Source: Pseudomonas umsongensis
GTDB lineage: Bacteria > Pseudomonadota > Gammaproteobacteria > Pseudomonadales > Pseudomonadaceae
Length of the DNA stretch: 64,000 nt
Assembly (NCBI RefSeq): GCF_002236105.1
Contig: NZ_NIWU01000009.1
Span: 186,001 to 250,000, forward strand
Direction: 5' to 3'
Below the pieces are notes generated by a model, which did no database searches, was not told where the DNA came from, and saw only the letters and a list, made by a program, of their open reading frames with translations. Below are positions 40,709 through 48,659 of the stretch, piece after piece. Made by a program: the position numbers and the translations under genes. How positions within the stretch are numbered: position 1 is the stretch's first letter; every line of letters begins with the position of its first letter.

Positions 40709-41596
40709 TCAGTCGCCCAGCGAGCCAAGGAGCCACTGGCGAAAAATCTCGGCAGAGGCAGAGCGCTTGCGATGCTTGAGCGACACCAGGAATTCGCCAT
40801 TGCCGGTCACACATTCGAACGGCGTAACCCGCTGCAATTCGCCCTTGGCCAGCGCCTCATCCGCCATGAACGTCCATGCAAGGCCAATACCCATGCCTTG
40901 CTGGACGGCACGATAGGCCAATGTCAGCTGGTTGAAGACCGGGGCTTTGTCCCGCGCCACGTAGTCGATGCCAAAGTGGCCGAACCACTGGCGCCAGTCC
41001 AGGCATTGCCAGGCGCAGGTGTCGATCTGCACCAGGTTGGCTTGCGCCAAGTGTTCCAGCGTCTTGATTCCCGAGACATCCAGTGAAGGATGCGCCACGG
41101 CATAGACGATTTCCGGCAGCAGGAAATCGCTGTCCAGCGAGGGCCATTGGCCAGAACCGTAGAGAATGCCCACGTCGAAATCATTGAGGCTGGCCTCGTC
41201 GAACTCGTTGATCGCGTGAACGTGCACGGCGATGTCGGGGTACGCCTTGTTGAATTCGATCAACTTGGGGAACAACCAGAACTGGGCCAGGGCATGGGTC
41301 GCCAGCACCGAGACGGCGTTGGACTGATGGACATTGCGGATTCGCGTGACGCTCTGGTACATCGTGGCGAGCAGCATGTTGACCGTCATCAGAAGCTCCT
41401 CGCCTGCGCCGGTCAACGCGACACCCCGTGGCTTGCGCTCGAACAGCGCCACGCCCATGCCGTCCTCGAGCTGGCGCATCTGTTTGCTCACGGCGCTCTG
41501 GGTCAGGAACAGTTCGCCAGCGGCACCCGTGAAACTTTTGTGCCGTCCCACGGCCTCGAATGTGATCAGGGTCTCCAAGGGGGGCAAGGTACGCAA
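40709..41596 (-). CDS. LysR-family regulator (GcvA-like)
   Basis: The protein has the LysR winged helix (LPPLETLITFEAVGRHKSFT, then LTQSAVSKQMRQLE) and a substrate-binding-like C-terminal domain. The start is uncertain: the open frame begins at a TTG (41596), and AGGAG lies 16 bases further upstream with no ATG or GTG between, so the true start may be a rare codon a few residues earlier. It is divergent from the EamA transporter gene at 41734 and probably controls it. Confidence 0.88.
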   Translation of the reverse strand: MRTLPPLETLITFEAVGRHKSFTGAAGELFLTQSAVSKQMRQLEDGMGVALFERKPRGVALTGAGEELLMTVNMLLATMYQSVTRIRNVHQSNAVSVLATHALAQFWLFPKLIEFNKAYPDIAVHVHAINEFDEASLNDFDVGILYGSGQWPSLDSDFLLPEIVYAVAHPSLDVSGIKTLEHLAQANLVQIDTCAWQCLDWRQWFGHFGIDYVARDKAPVFNQLTLAYRAVQQGMGIGLAWTFMADEALAKGELQRVTPFECVTGNGEFLVSLKHRKRSASAEIFRQWLLGSLGD

Positions 41597-41733
41597 ATAA
41601 CGGTTGATGAGGATTCTCCTGGCTGACGACTGCGACCCGACATTCCCCTGCGGAATGGGTGGCCGAATATTTATCGCAGGTAGCGCTTATATACCATGGC
41701 TAGAATGCCGCTAAACAGCCTGTCAGAGCCGAG

Positions 41734-42678
41734 ATGATGAACAGTGGGATCGTATTTGCGATATTGGCAGGCGCCATCTGGGGTGGGGTGATTATCGGCC
41801 CTTCGTTGCTGCCCGAATTCAATGCCGTGCTGATCAGCAGTGTGCGGTTTTCCCTCTATGGGCTGATCTCGCTTCTGCTGGCTTTGCCAATTGCATCAAG
41901 CCTGCTCGCCCGATTGACGCGCAACGATGTGTTTATGCTGTTGCGTTTGTCATTGACTGGCAACGTCCTGAACTACGCCCTGTTGGGTGCTTCCGTACAA
42001 CTGAGCGGGGTGACGGCGGCCGCCCTGATTAATGGCATGATGCCGGTTGCCATTACCTTCCTGGGGCGTGGTGATCCTGGGTCCCTGCCCCTGTCTAAGC
42101 TCAAGCTGCCTTTGTTGCTGGTATTCCTGGGCATCGTATCGGTGAGCCTGGAACACTCAGGCGCGCCGGCGGCGAGTACTTCGCTGTCTTCCCGTTTACT
42201 CGGCCTGGCCTGTGGCTTCAGCGCTGTCGTCTGCTGGTCGTGGTACGCCACCCACAATGCCCGCTATCTCAAGCAGAGCCATTTCAACAGCAGCGAATGG
42301 TCGACGCTGGTGGGCATCGTGACGGGTATCGTGGCGGTCGTGTTCGGCATCGCCGCCTTGATGTTATTCCCGAACCTGGTCCCCGCTCAGGTTGAAAGCA
42401 GTCGCTGGATGGCTTTGCTGTGGGTCTGCCTGTTCCTGGCACTGTGTGGTTCGTGGCTTGCCAATGGGCTATGGAATGCCTGCTCGCGTCGAATGGCCAC
42501 GTCGCTGAGCGGCCAGATGATCGTGTTCGAAACGCTGTTTGCCTGTGTCTACGGTTTTCTGTTCAGCCAGCGGGTGCCTGGCCTGATGGAAGTGATCTCG
42601 ATCGTGTTGCTGGTGGGGGGTGTGGTCTGGGCGGCGAAGCGTCACCGCGTGGTCCCGGTGAAACATGCCGAGCCGTAG
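41734..42678 (+). CDS. EamA/DMT-family transporter
   Basis: The 314-residue protein has about ten hydrophobic helices with the EamA pattern (ILAGAIWGGVIIGPSLLPEF in the first, and the repeated second half starting near GLACGFSAVVCWSWYATHNA). Two adjacent ATGs (41734, 41737) are both possible starts. It is probably an amino-acid or metabolite exporter, divergent from a LysR regulator. It converges on phnX with an 83-base gap. Confidence 0.88.
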   Translation: MMNSGIVFAILAGAIWGGVIIGPSLLPEFNAVLISSVRFSLYGLISLLLALPIASSLLARLTRNDVFMLLRLSLTGNVLNYALLGASVQLSGVTAAALINGMMPVAITFLGRGDPGSLPLSKLKLPLLLVFLGIVSVSLEHSGAPAASTSLSSRLLGLACGFSAVVCWSWYATHNARYLKQSHFNSSEWSTLVGIVTGIVAVVFGIAALMLFPNLVPAQVESSRWMALLWVCLFLALCGSWLANGLWNACSRRMATSLSGQMIVFETLFACVYGFLFSQRVPGLMEVISIVLLVGGVVWAAKRHRVVPVKHAEP

Positions 42679-42761
42679 CCGCTGCTGGCGAATCCCACAG
42701 ACGCTACCCGCCTGCCCTGTTGCGCCAAAACAGGCCGGTAGCGATAACACTCAAAAAACCA

Positions 42762-43589
42762 TCAGCAGCATTGAGGTACCTCGCCGCGCGCAAGGCGAGC
42801 GTTGATGTCTTCAATGACCGCCGGCAAATCGACGATGGTGTCGATCAGGTAGTGCGGGCGCGAACCTTCGAACATCCGGGTAATGCGTGATCGCGCTTCG
42901 CTCAGTTCGTCGGCTGACAGGTTTTTGTATTGGTCATAGGTCAGGCCCAATGCATTGCCGGAGCAGGTCAGCGCCACCGTCCACATTCCCGCGCTGCGAC
43001 CTTCGAGAATGCCCGGCCAGGTGTCGTCGACCTTCACGCAGGCGGCGACGTCGCTGATGCCAAGGGCAATGACGTTGGCCAGGGCTTGCGCCGGGTGCGG
43101 GCGTCCGTTGGGCACTTCGTCGGTGGCCACCACGTGGTCGGTGACATAGCCGTTCTGGCGCGCCAGCTCCACGACTTTTTCCATGACCACGGCCGGGTAG
43201 CCGGAGCAGGAGCCGATTTTCAGGCCCTTGTCGCGCAGGCCGTTGATGGTCTCGAGTGCACCGGGAATCAACGCCGAATGCAGGGCGATTTTCTCGATCT
43301 GCAGCGGCATGAAACGCTCGTAGAGGGCGGTGACATCATCGTCGGTTGGCAACCGGCCGAACACGGCGTGGTAGCGCGCGGCGATCTGCGGCTCGTTGCA
43401 CAGCGTGCGGATGTGGTCCCACTTGCCCATGCCCATCGGCCCGCGGGCTTCTTGCAGGGACACCGCGACGCCAAACTCGGCAAAGGCCTCGACGAAAATC
43501 TGCGTCGGTGCGAAGGAACCGAAATCCACGACGGTGCCCGCCCAGTCCAGGACCACGGCTTGCAATTGGGAAGGTTGTTGATAATGCAT
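42762..43589 (-). CDS. phnX: Phosphonoacetaldehyde hydrolase (copy 1)
   Basis: The 275-residue HAD-superfamily enzyme cleaves phosphonoacetaldehyde to acetaldehyde and phosphate. The nucleophile motif is DWAGTVVDFGS, the Schiff-base Lys lies in GMGKWDHI, and the later HAD motifs include GSCSGYP and KVDDTWPGILEG. GGAGA precedes the ATG. It is the last of four co-oriented genes (Fe-ADH, OPA-type MFS, LysR, phnX). It differs at 17 positions from a second copy at 59546-60373, with most changes at residues 215-240 and the last residues (PQCC here, PQGS there). Confidence 0.96.
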   Translation of the reverse strand: MHYQQPSQLQAVVLDWAGTVVDFGSFAPTQIFVEAFAEFGVAVSLQEARGPMGMGKWDHIRTLCNEPQIAARYHAVFGRLPTDDDVTALYERFMPLQIEKIALHSALIPGALETINGLRDKGLKIGSCSGYPAVVMEKVVELARQNGYVTDHVVATDEVPNGRPHPAQALANVIALGISDVAACVKVDDTWPGILEGRSAGMWTVALTCSGNALGLTYDQYKNLSADELSEARSRITRMFEGSRPHYLIDTIVDLPAVIEDINARLARGEVPQCC

Positions 43590-43675
43590 GGTGAGTCTCC
43601 ATTTTTGGCTAAGGGATGCCCGTCCCCCCTGTCGCCAGGAGGTAAGGTTATTGAGGCTTGATACCGATCAGGCGA

Positions 43676-44548
43676 TCAGGTGGCCGGGATCGGACTGGAA
43701 TCGAACAGCTCGGCGATCATCGGCCGGTTTCTGCGAATACCCAGGCAACACAGGTGGTAATCAATGAAAAACGGATGATCGACAAAGGTGATTGGCTTTG
43801 TTCCCGGCGTTTCGGCGTATTCGACAGCCGATACGAACCCGATGCCGATTCCCTTGGCGATGGCGTGAACGATGGCTTCGCGGCTGTTCAATTGCATGAC
43901 GCAGTTCAGGTCGACATCAAGGCGATCGCAACTCTCCTCCACCAGTTGGCGAGTGCGGGAGCTTTTTTCCCGAAGGACCCACTTCTCGTCGCTGATCTGT
44001 TCAACGTGCACCGCCTTCTGCGCAGCCCAGGGGTGATCGTCGCGCACGACGGCAATGATTGGATAACGCCGATAAAGCTGCGTATCAAAACGCTGGTCGA
44101 ATTCGGACAGCGCCAGGATGGCCACGTCGATGTCGAAATTGAACAGGCGGTCCAGGGTCTCTTTTTCCGGCGAGAATGATGTTTCCAACTCAATGTCCGG
44201 ATGCCGCTGCATCAACTCGTACGTCAGGTTCATTGCAATGGGCGGCGAGACGGCACCCAGGCGCAACATCCCGGTTTTACGTTGCTTGAAACTCTGTAGA
44301 AGTTGCACGGCTTCGTCCTCTTGGCCAAAGAGACCCTGGGTGATGGCATACAGCTTGTGTCCCGCGGAGCTCATCTCGACGATGCGCCCGCGTCGATGAA
44401 AGAGCTCCACGGAAAACTTCTTTTCCAGCGCCGTGACCTGCTCACTGACTGTCGGTTGCCCAACGCTCAGGTACTCGGCGGCCAGGGTGAAACTGCCGGT
44501 CTTGGCCACCGCATGAAAGGAACGCAGCCACTTGTGGTACTGGTACAT
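43676..44548 (-). CDS. LysR-family regulator, phosphonate-associated
   Basis: The 290-residue protein has a LysR winged helix (WLRSFHAVAKTGSFTLAAEY, then VGQPTVSEQVTALEKKF) and a C-terminal effector domain. Placement between the OPA-type transporter and phnX, 86 bases before phnX, makes it the probable regulator of this AEP block. It resembles the LysR at 53667-54542 in length and in the N-terminal motif (SFTRAAE..LSQPAVSDQV there). AGGA lies seven to ten bases before the ATG. Confidence 0.9.
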   Translation of the reverse strand: MYQYHKWLRSFHAVAKTGSFTLAAEYLSVGQPTVSEQVTALEKKFSVELFHRRGRIVEMSSAGHKLYAITQGLFGQEDEAVQLLQSFKQRKTGMLRLGAVSPPIAMNLTYELMQRHPDIELETSFSPEKETLDRLFNFDIDVAILALSEFDQRFDTQLYRRYPIIAVVRDDHPWAAQKAVHVEQISDEKWVLREKSSRTRQLVEESCDRLDVDLNCVMQLNSREAIVHAIAKGIGIGFVSAVEYAETPGTKPITFVDHPFFIDYHLCCLGIRRNRPMIAELFDSSPIPAT

Positions 44549-44580
44549 GAAAAGATCCTGTTCCTGAGCCGCAGCCCTGA

Positions 44581-44596
44581 TTCACACCGGTGTAAA
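44581..44596. promoter_or_regulatory. 16-base palindrome upstream of the LysR gene
   Basis: TTCACACCGGTGTAAA is a near-perfect palindrome (one mismatch pair) located in the 54-base gap between the MFS stop and the LysR start, 33 bases before the latter. It could be an operator, for example for autoregulation. No T-run follows, so a terminator is unlikely. Confidence 0.4.
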
Positions 44597-44602
44597 CAGC
44601 AA

Positions 44603-45898
44603 TCAACGCCTGATGAACAAGGCGACCGCTGCGCTGCACAGGCAGGCAGACGTGACCACGATGAAGATCAACGACGTGTTGCCGGTACTGTCGAGCATAC
44701 TGCCGATCAGCGGTTCCGCCAGGCCTGCGAAAAGGTAGGAGGAGAAATTCATGATGCCGGTCGCGGTGCCCGCGCGCTTGGCGCCGACCAGGTCCGGGCA
44801 CAGTGCCCAGAAACTCGACGCCGGACCATAGACAAAGAACCCGCAGAGAAACAACGCCACGAGGCCGACGGCACTGTGAGGCGCAAGGCTCCACATCCAC
44901 AGGCTGGTGCCTGCGCCGAGGAACATGTAGAGCATGATCGCCAGGTAGCGTTTTGAACCGAACAGTTTGTCCGAGATCCAGCCATTGCTGAGCGCACCGA
45001 TGGCCATGCCCACCGGCAGGGCAACTGTGATCCACTTGGGATCGATCAGGCTGTCGCCGCTTTTCCAGTCGGCGCCCAGAAAATGCACCGGCACCCAGAC
45101 GATAAGACCGTAGCGAGCGGCATTCTGGAACCCCAGGGAGATTGCAGCGATGATCAAGCGGTAGTTTTTCAGCACGGCTTTGTAGCGCTGCGCCGAGGTT
45201 TCGAGTTCGCCGTGGGCGACTTCGTGATTCTTGTCATCGGCATTGGCCACACCGGTATCGGCGAGCGGCTCGAAGCCCATGTCCTGCGGTCGCTCGCGCG
45301 CCACCAGGTAAAACACGATGCCCCCTGCCAGCATCAGCAGAACCGGCAGGCGGAAGATCCAGCGCCACTCCAGTTGCAGCACTTCAAGCACAACGATTGA
45401 GGTCACGTAGGACAGGACAGAGGCACAACCGGCAGCGAACACGTAAAAACCATAGACTTTGCCCCGCTCGCCGGTACTCCACCAATTGGAGATCAGCCGA
45501 CTGCCTGGCGCCCAGCCTAATGCCTGAAAGTATCCATTGATGCCCCAGGGTAAAATGAGCGCGACGAAGCTACCGGCGAAGCTGGTGATCCAATTGGCTG
45601 CACACGACAACACGGCACCGGCCGTCATGATGCGGCGCCCACCGAACTTGTCGGCAAGATTGCCATTGATTGCCTGGCCGATGGCATACGCCCACAACAT
45701 GGCAGCCGATGCCCAGCCAAGATGTTCCTTGGTAAAACCGAACTCTGCCTGGATGCCCGGGATGGCGAAACCGAACGTTTGTCGACCGGTGTAGAAAAAC
45801 AGGTAGCAGAACATCGCCGCCAACAGCATGCGCCATTGCGCGACGCGGAATGAGGACGTGGAGACTGCCAGACTCGGTAAAGCTTGGGCACGATTCAT
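44603..45898 (-). CDS. OPA-type MFS transporter, probable phosphonate uptake
   Basis: ATG 45898 (MNRAQALPSLAVSTSSF) is preceded by AAGGAAAAG; the longer frame from 46084 would translate the REPIN and is rejected. The 431-residue protein resembles GlpT/UhpT organophosphate:phosphate antiporters (FFYTGRQTFGFAIPGI in helix 1, DKFGGRRIM in loop 2-3). Between phosphonate genes, it is a likely carrier of AEP or a related phosphonate. A second OPA-type carrier lies in the right-hand AEP block. Confidence 0.88.
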   Translation of the reverse strand: MNRAQALPSLAVSTSSFRVAQWRMLLAAMFCYLFFYTGRQTFGFAIPGIQAEFGFTKEHLGWASAAMLWAYAIGQAINGNLADKFGGRRIMTAGAVLSCAANWITSFAGSFVALILPWGINGYFQALGWAPGSRLISNWWSTGERGKVYGFYVFAAGCASVLSYVTSIVVLEVLQLEWRWIFRLPVLLMLAGGIVFYLVARERPQDMGFEPLADTGVANADDKNHEVAHGELETSAQRYKAVLKNYRLIIAAISLGFQNAARYGLIVWVPVHFLGADWKSGDSLIDPKWITVALPVGMAIGALSNGWISDKLFGSKRYLAIMLYMFLGAGTSLWMWSLAPHSAVGLVALFLCGFFVYGPASSFWALCPDLVGAKRAGTATGIMNFSSYLFAGLAEPLIGSMLDSTGNTSLIFIVVTSACLCSAAVALFIRR

Positions 45899-45952
45899 GA
45901 TCTTTTCCTTATTATTGTTCGTACCCTCCAGGCGAATCGGAGGGCGCACCTT

Positions 45953-46066
45953 TGTAGGAGCGAGCATGCTCGCGATGAGTCTGAGAGCGCCGCGGGGTGT
46001 CAGGTTGCCAGCGTTATCGTTAACGACCATCGTCGGAACGCCGCCCGGAGCATGCTCGCTCCTACA
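45953..46066. repeat. REPIN (paired inverted REP sequences), copy 1
   Basis: The element starts TGTAGGAGCGAGCATGCTC and ends with its reverse complement GAGCATGCTCGCTCCTACA, 114 bases in all, folding as a long hairpin. It lies between the Fe-ADH and MFS genes. The element at 61992-62105 has the same length, orientation and ends. Confidence 0.92.
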
Positions 46067-46087
46067 GGGGGGGGCTGGGGGCACGTG

Positions 46088-47179
46088 TCAGGCGGCGTGT
46101 GCGCCGATGAAATTCCTGCCTCGTGCGCCCTGCAGTGCGAACTCGATCATCTCCCGGGCTTCCTCTTGCGTAACGCCATAGTCGGCAAACTCGGTCTTTA
46201 CATCGAGGCTGTGGAGGAAATTGCGCAGCTGTGCCTGCGCTTCGTCGAGGTCTTTGCCGAACACCCGTTTCAAGACCCTGTCGCGCGCTTCGTCACGTCC
46301 CCAAGCAAGGCCCAGGACCAGGGGCAAGGTGAAGGAGCAGGCGATGCCATGGGGCAGGCCGTGGCGCAGCGTCATTTCGTAGGAAATGGAGTGGGCCAGC
46401 GCCGTCTTGGTATTGGAAAAGGCCAGCCCGGCCTTGAGCGCGGCCAGTGCCATGCGTGAACGCAGTTCCTTGCTGCCCAGGTCATGCCGCAACAGCGGCA
46501 GGCACTCAAGAATGTCTTCGATCGCGGAGATCGCGAAGGTGTCCGAAACCGGATTGGCGTTGATGTTCCAGATGGACTCCAGCGCATGAGACAACGCGTC
46601 CAGACCGGTTGAAACCGTGACACCCGCTGGAACAGTGAGCATCAGACCGGGATCAACGATCGCCACTTTGGGCCAGGTGCAATCCAGGTGCAGCGAGTAT
46701 TTTTTCTGTCCTTCGGTATCCCAGATTGTCGCCCATGGGGTGACCTCACTGCCGGTGCCTGCCGTGGTGGGAACCGCAATCAGCGCTTTGCTGTGGGCTG
46801 GAACAAAGGGCCTGCCCGTTGCCAACAAGGCGACCAGTTCATCGAAGCGACCCGACTGCGTCCCCACGATCAATGCCTTGGCCGTATCGATGGCGCTGCC
46901 TCCGCCAACGGCGATGACTGTCTGACAATCGCCCGCTTCCTGCCAGAAGCGCTCATAGGTGCCACGCAATTGAGCGACATCGGGATTGGGCTGGACATCT
47001 TCGACGATGTATATCAGCCGCTCGCCGAGCAAATCCTGAATGCGATCGACCAGTCCCAACCCACGCGCTTCGGGAAAGATCACCAGGGCAACTTTTTGGT
47101 TTTCGGTGATCGAGGCAAGTTCTACAAGGCTGTTGTAGCCCAGACGAGTGTCAACAGGATTATGGAATCGGGCGATCAT
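46088..47179 (-). CDS. Phosphonate-associated iron-containing alcohol dehydrogenase
   Basis: The 363-residue enzyme has the NAD-binding motif GGGSAIDTAK and the Fe-ADH metal site (Asp and His in GLDALSHALES, His in LRHGLPHGIACS). It best fits the subgroup of group III alcohol dehydrogenases found in phosphonate loci, which interconvert phosphonoacetaldehyde and 2-hydroxyethylphosphonate. It could feed hydroxyethylphosphonate into PhnX or act as a reductive side route. GAGGA precedes the ATG. It is first of the four-gene left AEP block, although a REPIN separates it from the next gene. Confidence 0.88.
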   Translation of the reverse strand: MIARFHNPVDTRLGYNSLVELASITENQKVALVIFPEARGLGLVDRIQDLLGERLIYIVEDVQPNPDVAQLRGTYERFWQEAGDCQTVIAVGGGSAIDTAKALIVGTQSGRFDELVALLATGRPFVPAHSKALIAVPTTAGTGSEVTPWATIWDTEGQKKYSLHLDCTWPKVAIVDPGLMLTVPAGVTVSTGLDALSHALESIWNINANPVSDTFAISAIEDILECLPLLRHDLGSKELRSRMALAALKAGLAFSNTKTALAHSISYEMTLRHGLPHGIACSFTLPLVLGLAWGRDEARDRVLKRVFGKDLDEAQAQLRNFLHSLDVKTEFADYGVTQEEAREMIEFALQGARGRNFIGAHAA

Positions 47180-47240
47180 GGCGGTCCTCTACTTGTTGTT
47201 GTAAGACGTGGCGCCATACTCACGGCCCGAGGTTAACCGC

Positions 47241-47256
47241 ACAAATCGATAATTCG
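47241..47256. promoter_or_regulatory. Weak AAATCGAT box before the Fe-ADH gene
   Basis: ACAAATCGATAATTCG shares the AAATCGAT core with the boxes at 54580 and 56638, and lies about 62 bases upstream of the Fe-ADH start. It lacks the full T-N11-A layout, so the link is tentative. Confidence 0.35.
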
Positions 47257-47355
47257 CAGGTGTGCATAGGCTCAGCCGATACCAGCCGATCAACGTTGGC
47301 AGCGGGTACCTGACGCGCTCATGAACTGATGAAAATCCCTCCCCCTCAGAAAAGT

Positions 47356-47379
47356 TGTACAAAAAAGTTGACTTGTACA
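47356..47379 (+). promoter_or_regulatory. LitR-type (light regulator) operator, site 1
   Basis: TGTACA (47356-47361), 12 bases, TGTACA (47374-47379): an exact match to T(G/A)TACA-N12-TGTA(C/T)A, the site I recall being reported for class II LitR (PplR) repressors of Pseudomonas putida. It overlaps the -35 box of the promoter at 47368-47395, the right place for repression. The regulator gene is not seen in this window. Confidence 0.72.
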
Positions 47380-47395
47380 GGCAACGTCCTATTCT
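47368..47395 (+). promoter_or_regulatory. Promoter of the fatty-acid-modification operon
   Basis: TTGACT (47368-47373) and TATTCT (47390-47395) are separated by 16 bases, a fair sigma-70 promoter. The -35 box lies in the spacer of the LitR-type operator and touches its right half-site. The first gene starts at 47479. Confidence 0.65.
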
Positions 47396-47404
47396 TCAAA
47401 TAAC

Positions 47405-47429
47405 TATACAAACCCCATGCGCCTGTACA
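47405..47429 (+). promoter_or_regulatory. LitR-like element, site 2 (N13 spacing)
   Basis: TATACA (47405-47410) and TGTACA (47424-47429) are separated by 13 bases, one more than the consensus. The site lies just past the -10 box, where binding would block transcription. It may be a second, weaker operator. Confidence 0.45.
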
Positions 47430-47478
47430 AGAAAAAGAGGCGGGGAAATTCCATGCCTGCCTGCAATGGAGACACGAC

Positions 47479-47901
47479 GTGGCTGATTTCTTGCGATGTT
47501 TTGCCAGCGAATTTGCAGCGCTGGACGGCAGCAATCTGCACAACCTCAAGCATCTGTACAGTCACGACGTACGCTTCAGTGATCCGCTCCATGAGATCCA
47601 GGGCCTGACAGCGCTGGAAGAATATTTTACTGAGCTGTATGCCAACGTCAGTGAGCTGGGTTTCACCTTCCACGGCTATGACCAGGTGCAAGACGGCGCC
47701 GGTTATCTACGCTGGACCCTGCATTATCGCCACCCCCGCTTGAGCCATGGCCAACTCATAGAGGTGGTGGGCTGTTCGTACCTGCTTTGGCACAAGAAGG
47801 TGTATCAGCATTGCGACTACTTTGATGCAGGCGCTCTGCTCTATGAGCACTTGCCTCTAATGGGAACCGCGATTGGCTGGCTAAAGGGGCGATTGGCATG
47901 A
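47479..47901 (+). CDS. NTF2-like/SnoaL-fold protein of the lipid operon
   Basis: GTG 47479 has GGAG seven bases upstream and gives a 140-residue protein with the cone-shaped NTF2 fold pattern (FASEFAALDGSNLHNLKHLY, then FSDPLHEIQGLTALEEYF). It is the first gene of an operon with SDR, FAD oxidoreductase, DUF1365, CFA-like methyltransferase and DUF2878, a conserved set in pseudomonads and other proteobacteria. Its own role is unknown. It overlaps the SDR gene by four bases. Confidence 0.88.
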   Translation: MADFLRCFASEFAALDGSNLHNLKHLYSHDVRFSDPLHEIQGLTALEEYFTELYANVSELGFTFHGYDQVQDGAGYLRWTLHYRHPRLSHGQLIEVVGCSYLLWHKKVYQHCDYFDAGALLYEHLPLMGTAIGWLKGRLA

Positions 47902-48659
47902 AACGCATCTGGCTCACTGGAGCCAGTAGCGGCATTGGTGCCGCCCTGGCAGAAATTTTATTGACCCAAGGCCATTTCCTGGCCGTCAGCGCACGCAATG
48001 CAAAGGCCCTGGAAACATTACACAGGGGTCATCCGCAGCAGGTACTTCTGCTGCCGGGCGACCTGACCGATCCACGCCAGGTTCAAGCCATGGGCGAGCG
48101 AATCGGGCAAGTCTGGGGCCATCTGGATCAGGTCATCCTCAACGCTGGAACCTGCGAGTATGTGGACGCCGGCGTCTTTGAAGCCGACATGATTGAACGC
48201 GTGATGCGGGCCAATCTGTTTTCCGCCGCCTATTGCGTGGAAGCCGCCCTACCACTGTTACGCAAGGCTCAGCGGCCGCATCTGGTGGCCGTGTGCAGCT
48301 CGGTGACCTATTTGCCGTTACCGCGCGCCGAAGCGTATGGCGCCTCAAAGGCGGCAATGCGCTACCTGTTTCAGTCCTTACGCATCGACCTGGCTCACGA
48401 AGGTATCGACGTCACGCTCGTCAGCCCGGGCTTCGTCGATACGCCACTCACGCAAAAAAACGATTTCCCGATGCCGATGCGTTGGCCGGTCGGCAAAGCT
48501 GCCGCCTACATCGCCACCCGCCTGGAAAAACGCCCCCTGGACATTGCATTTCCCTGGCCATTCATTGCCGCTCTGCGCGCATTAGCGTTATTGCCCCAAC
48601 GCCTGCAACTGACGCTGGGCAGACGCATGGCGCGTCCGGTCACAGAAGAGTCTTCATGA
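47898..48659 (+). CDS. SDR-family oxidoreductase of the lipid operon
   Basis: The 253-residue enzyme has TGASSGIG, NAG in VILNAGTCEYV, the catalytic Ser in CSSVTYL and YGASK. A C-terminal tail of about 40 residues carries a hydrophobic stretch (AFPWPFIAALRALALLP) that may contact the membrane. Substrate is unknown, probably a lipid or quinone-related ketone given its partners. It overlaps both neighbours by four bases, indicating translational coupling. Confidence 0.9.
   Translation: MKRIWLTGASSGIGAALAEILLTQGHFLAVSARNAKALETLHRGHPQQVLLLPGDLTDPRQVQAMGERIGQVWGHLDQVILNAGTCEYVDAGVFEADMIERVMRANLFSAAYCVEAALPLLRKAQRPHLVAVCSSVTYLPLPRAEAYGASKAAMRYLFQSLRIDLAHEGIDVTLVSPGFVDTPLTQKNDFPMPMRWPVGKAAAYIATRLEKRPLDIAFPWPFIAALRALALLPQRLQLTLGRRMARPVTEESS

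Noticed and set aside
42679..42761. Possible terminator between the EamA gene and phnX
   Set aside because: No stable stem with a T-run could be found in this 83-base convergent gap.
45899..46084. N-terminal extension of the left OPA-type MFS gene
   Set aside because: It would translate the REPIN and lies upstream of a well-placed ribosome site at ATG 45898.
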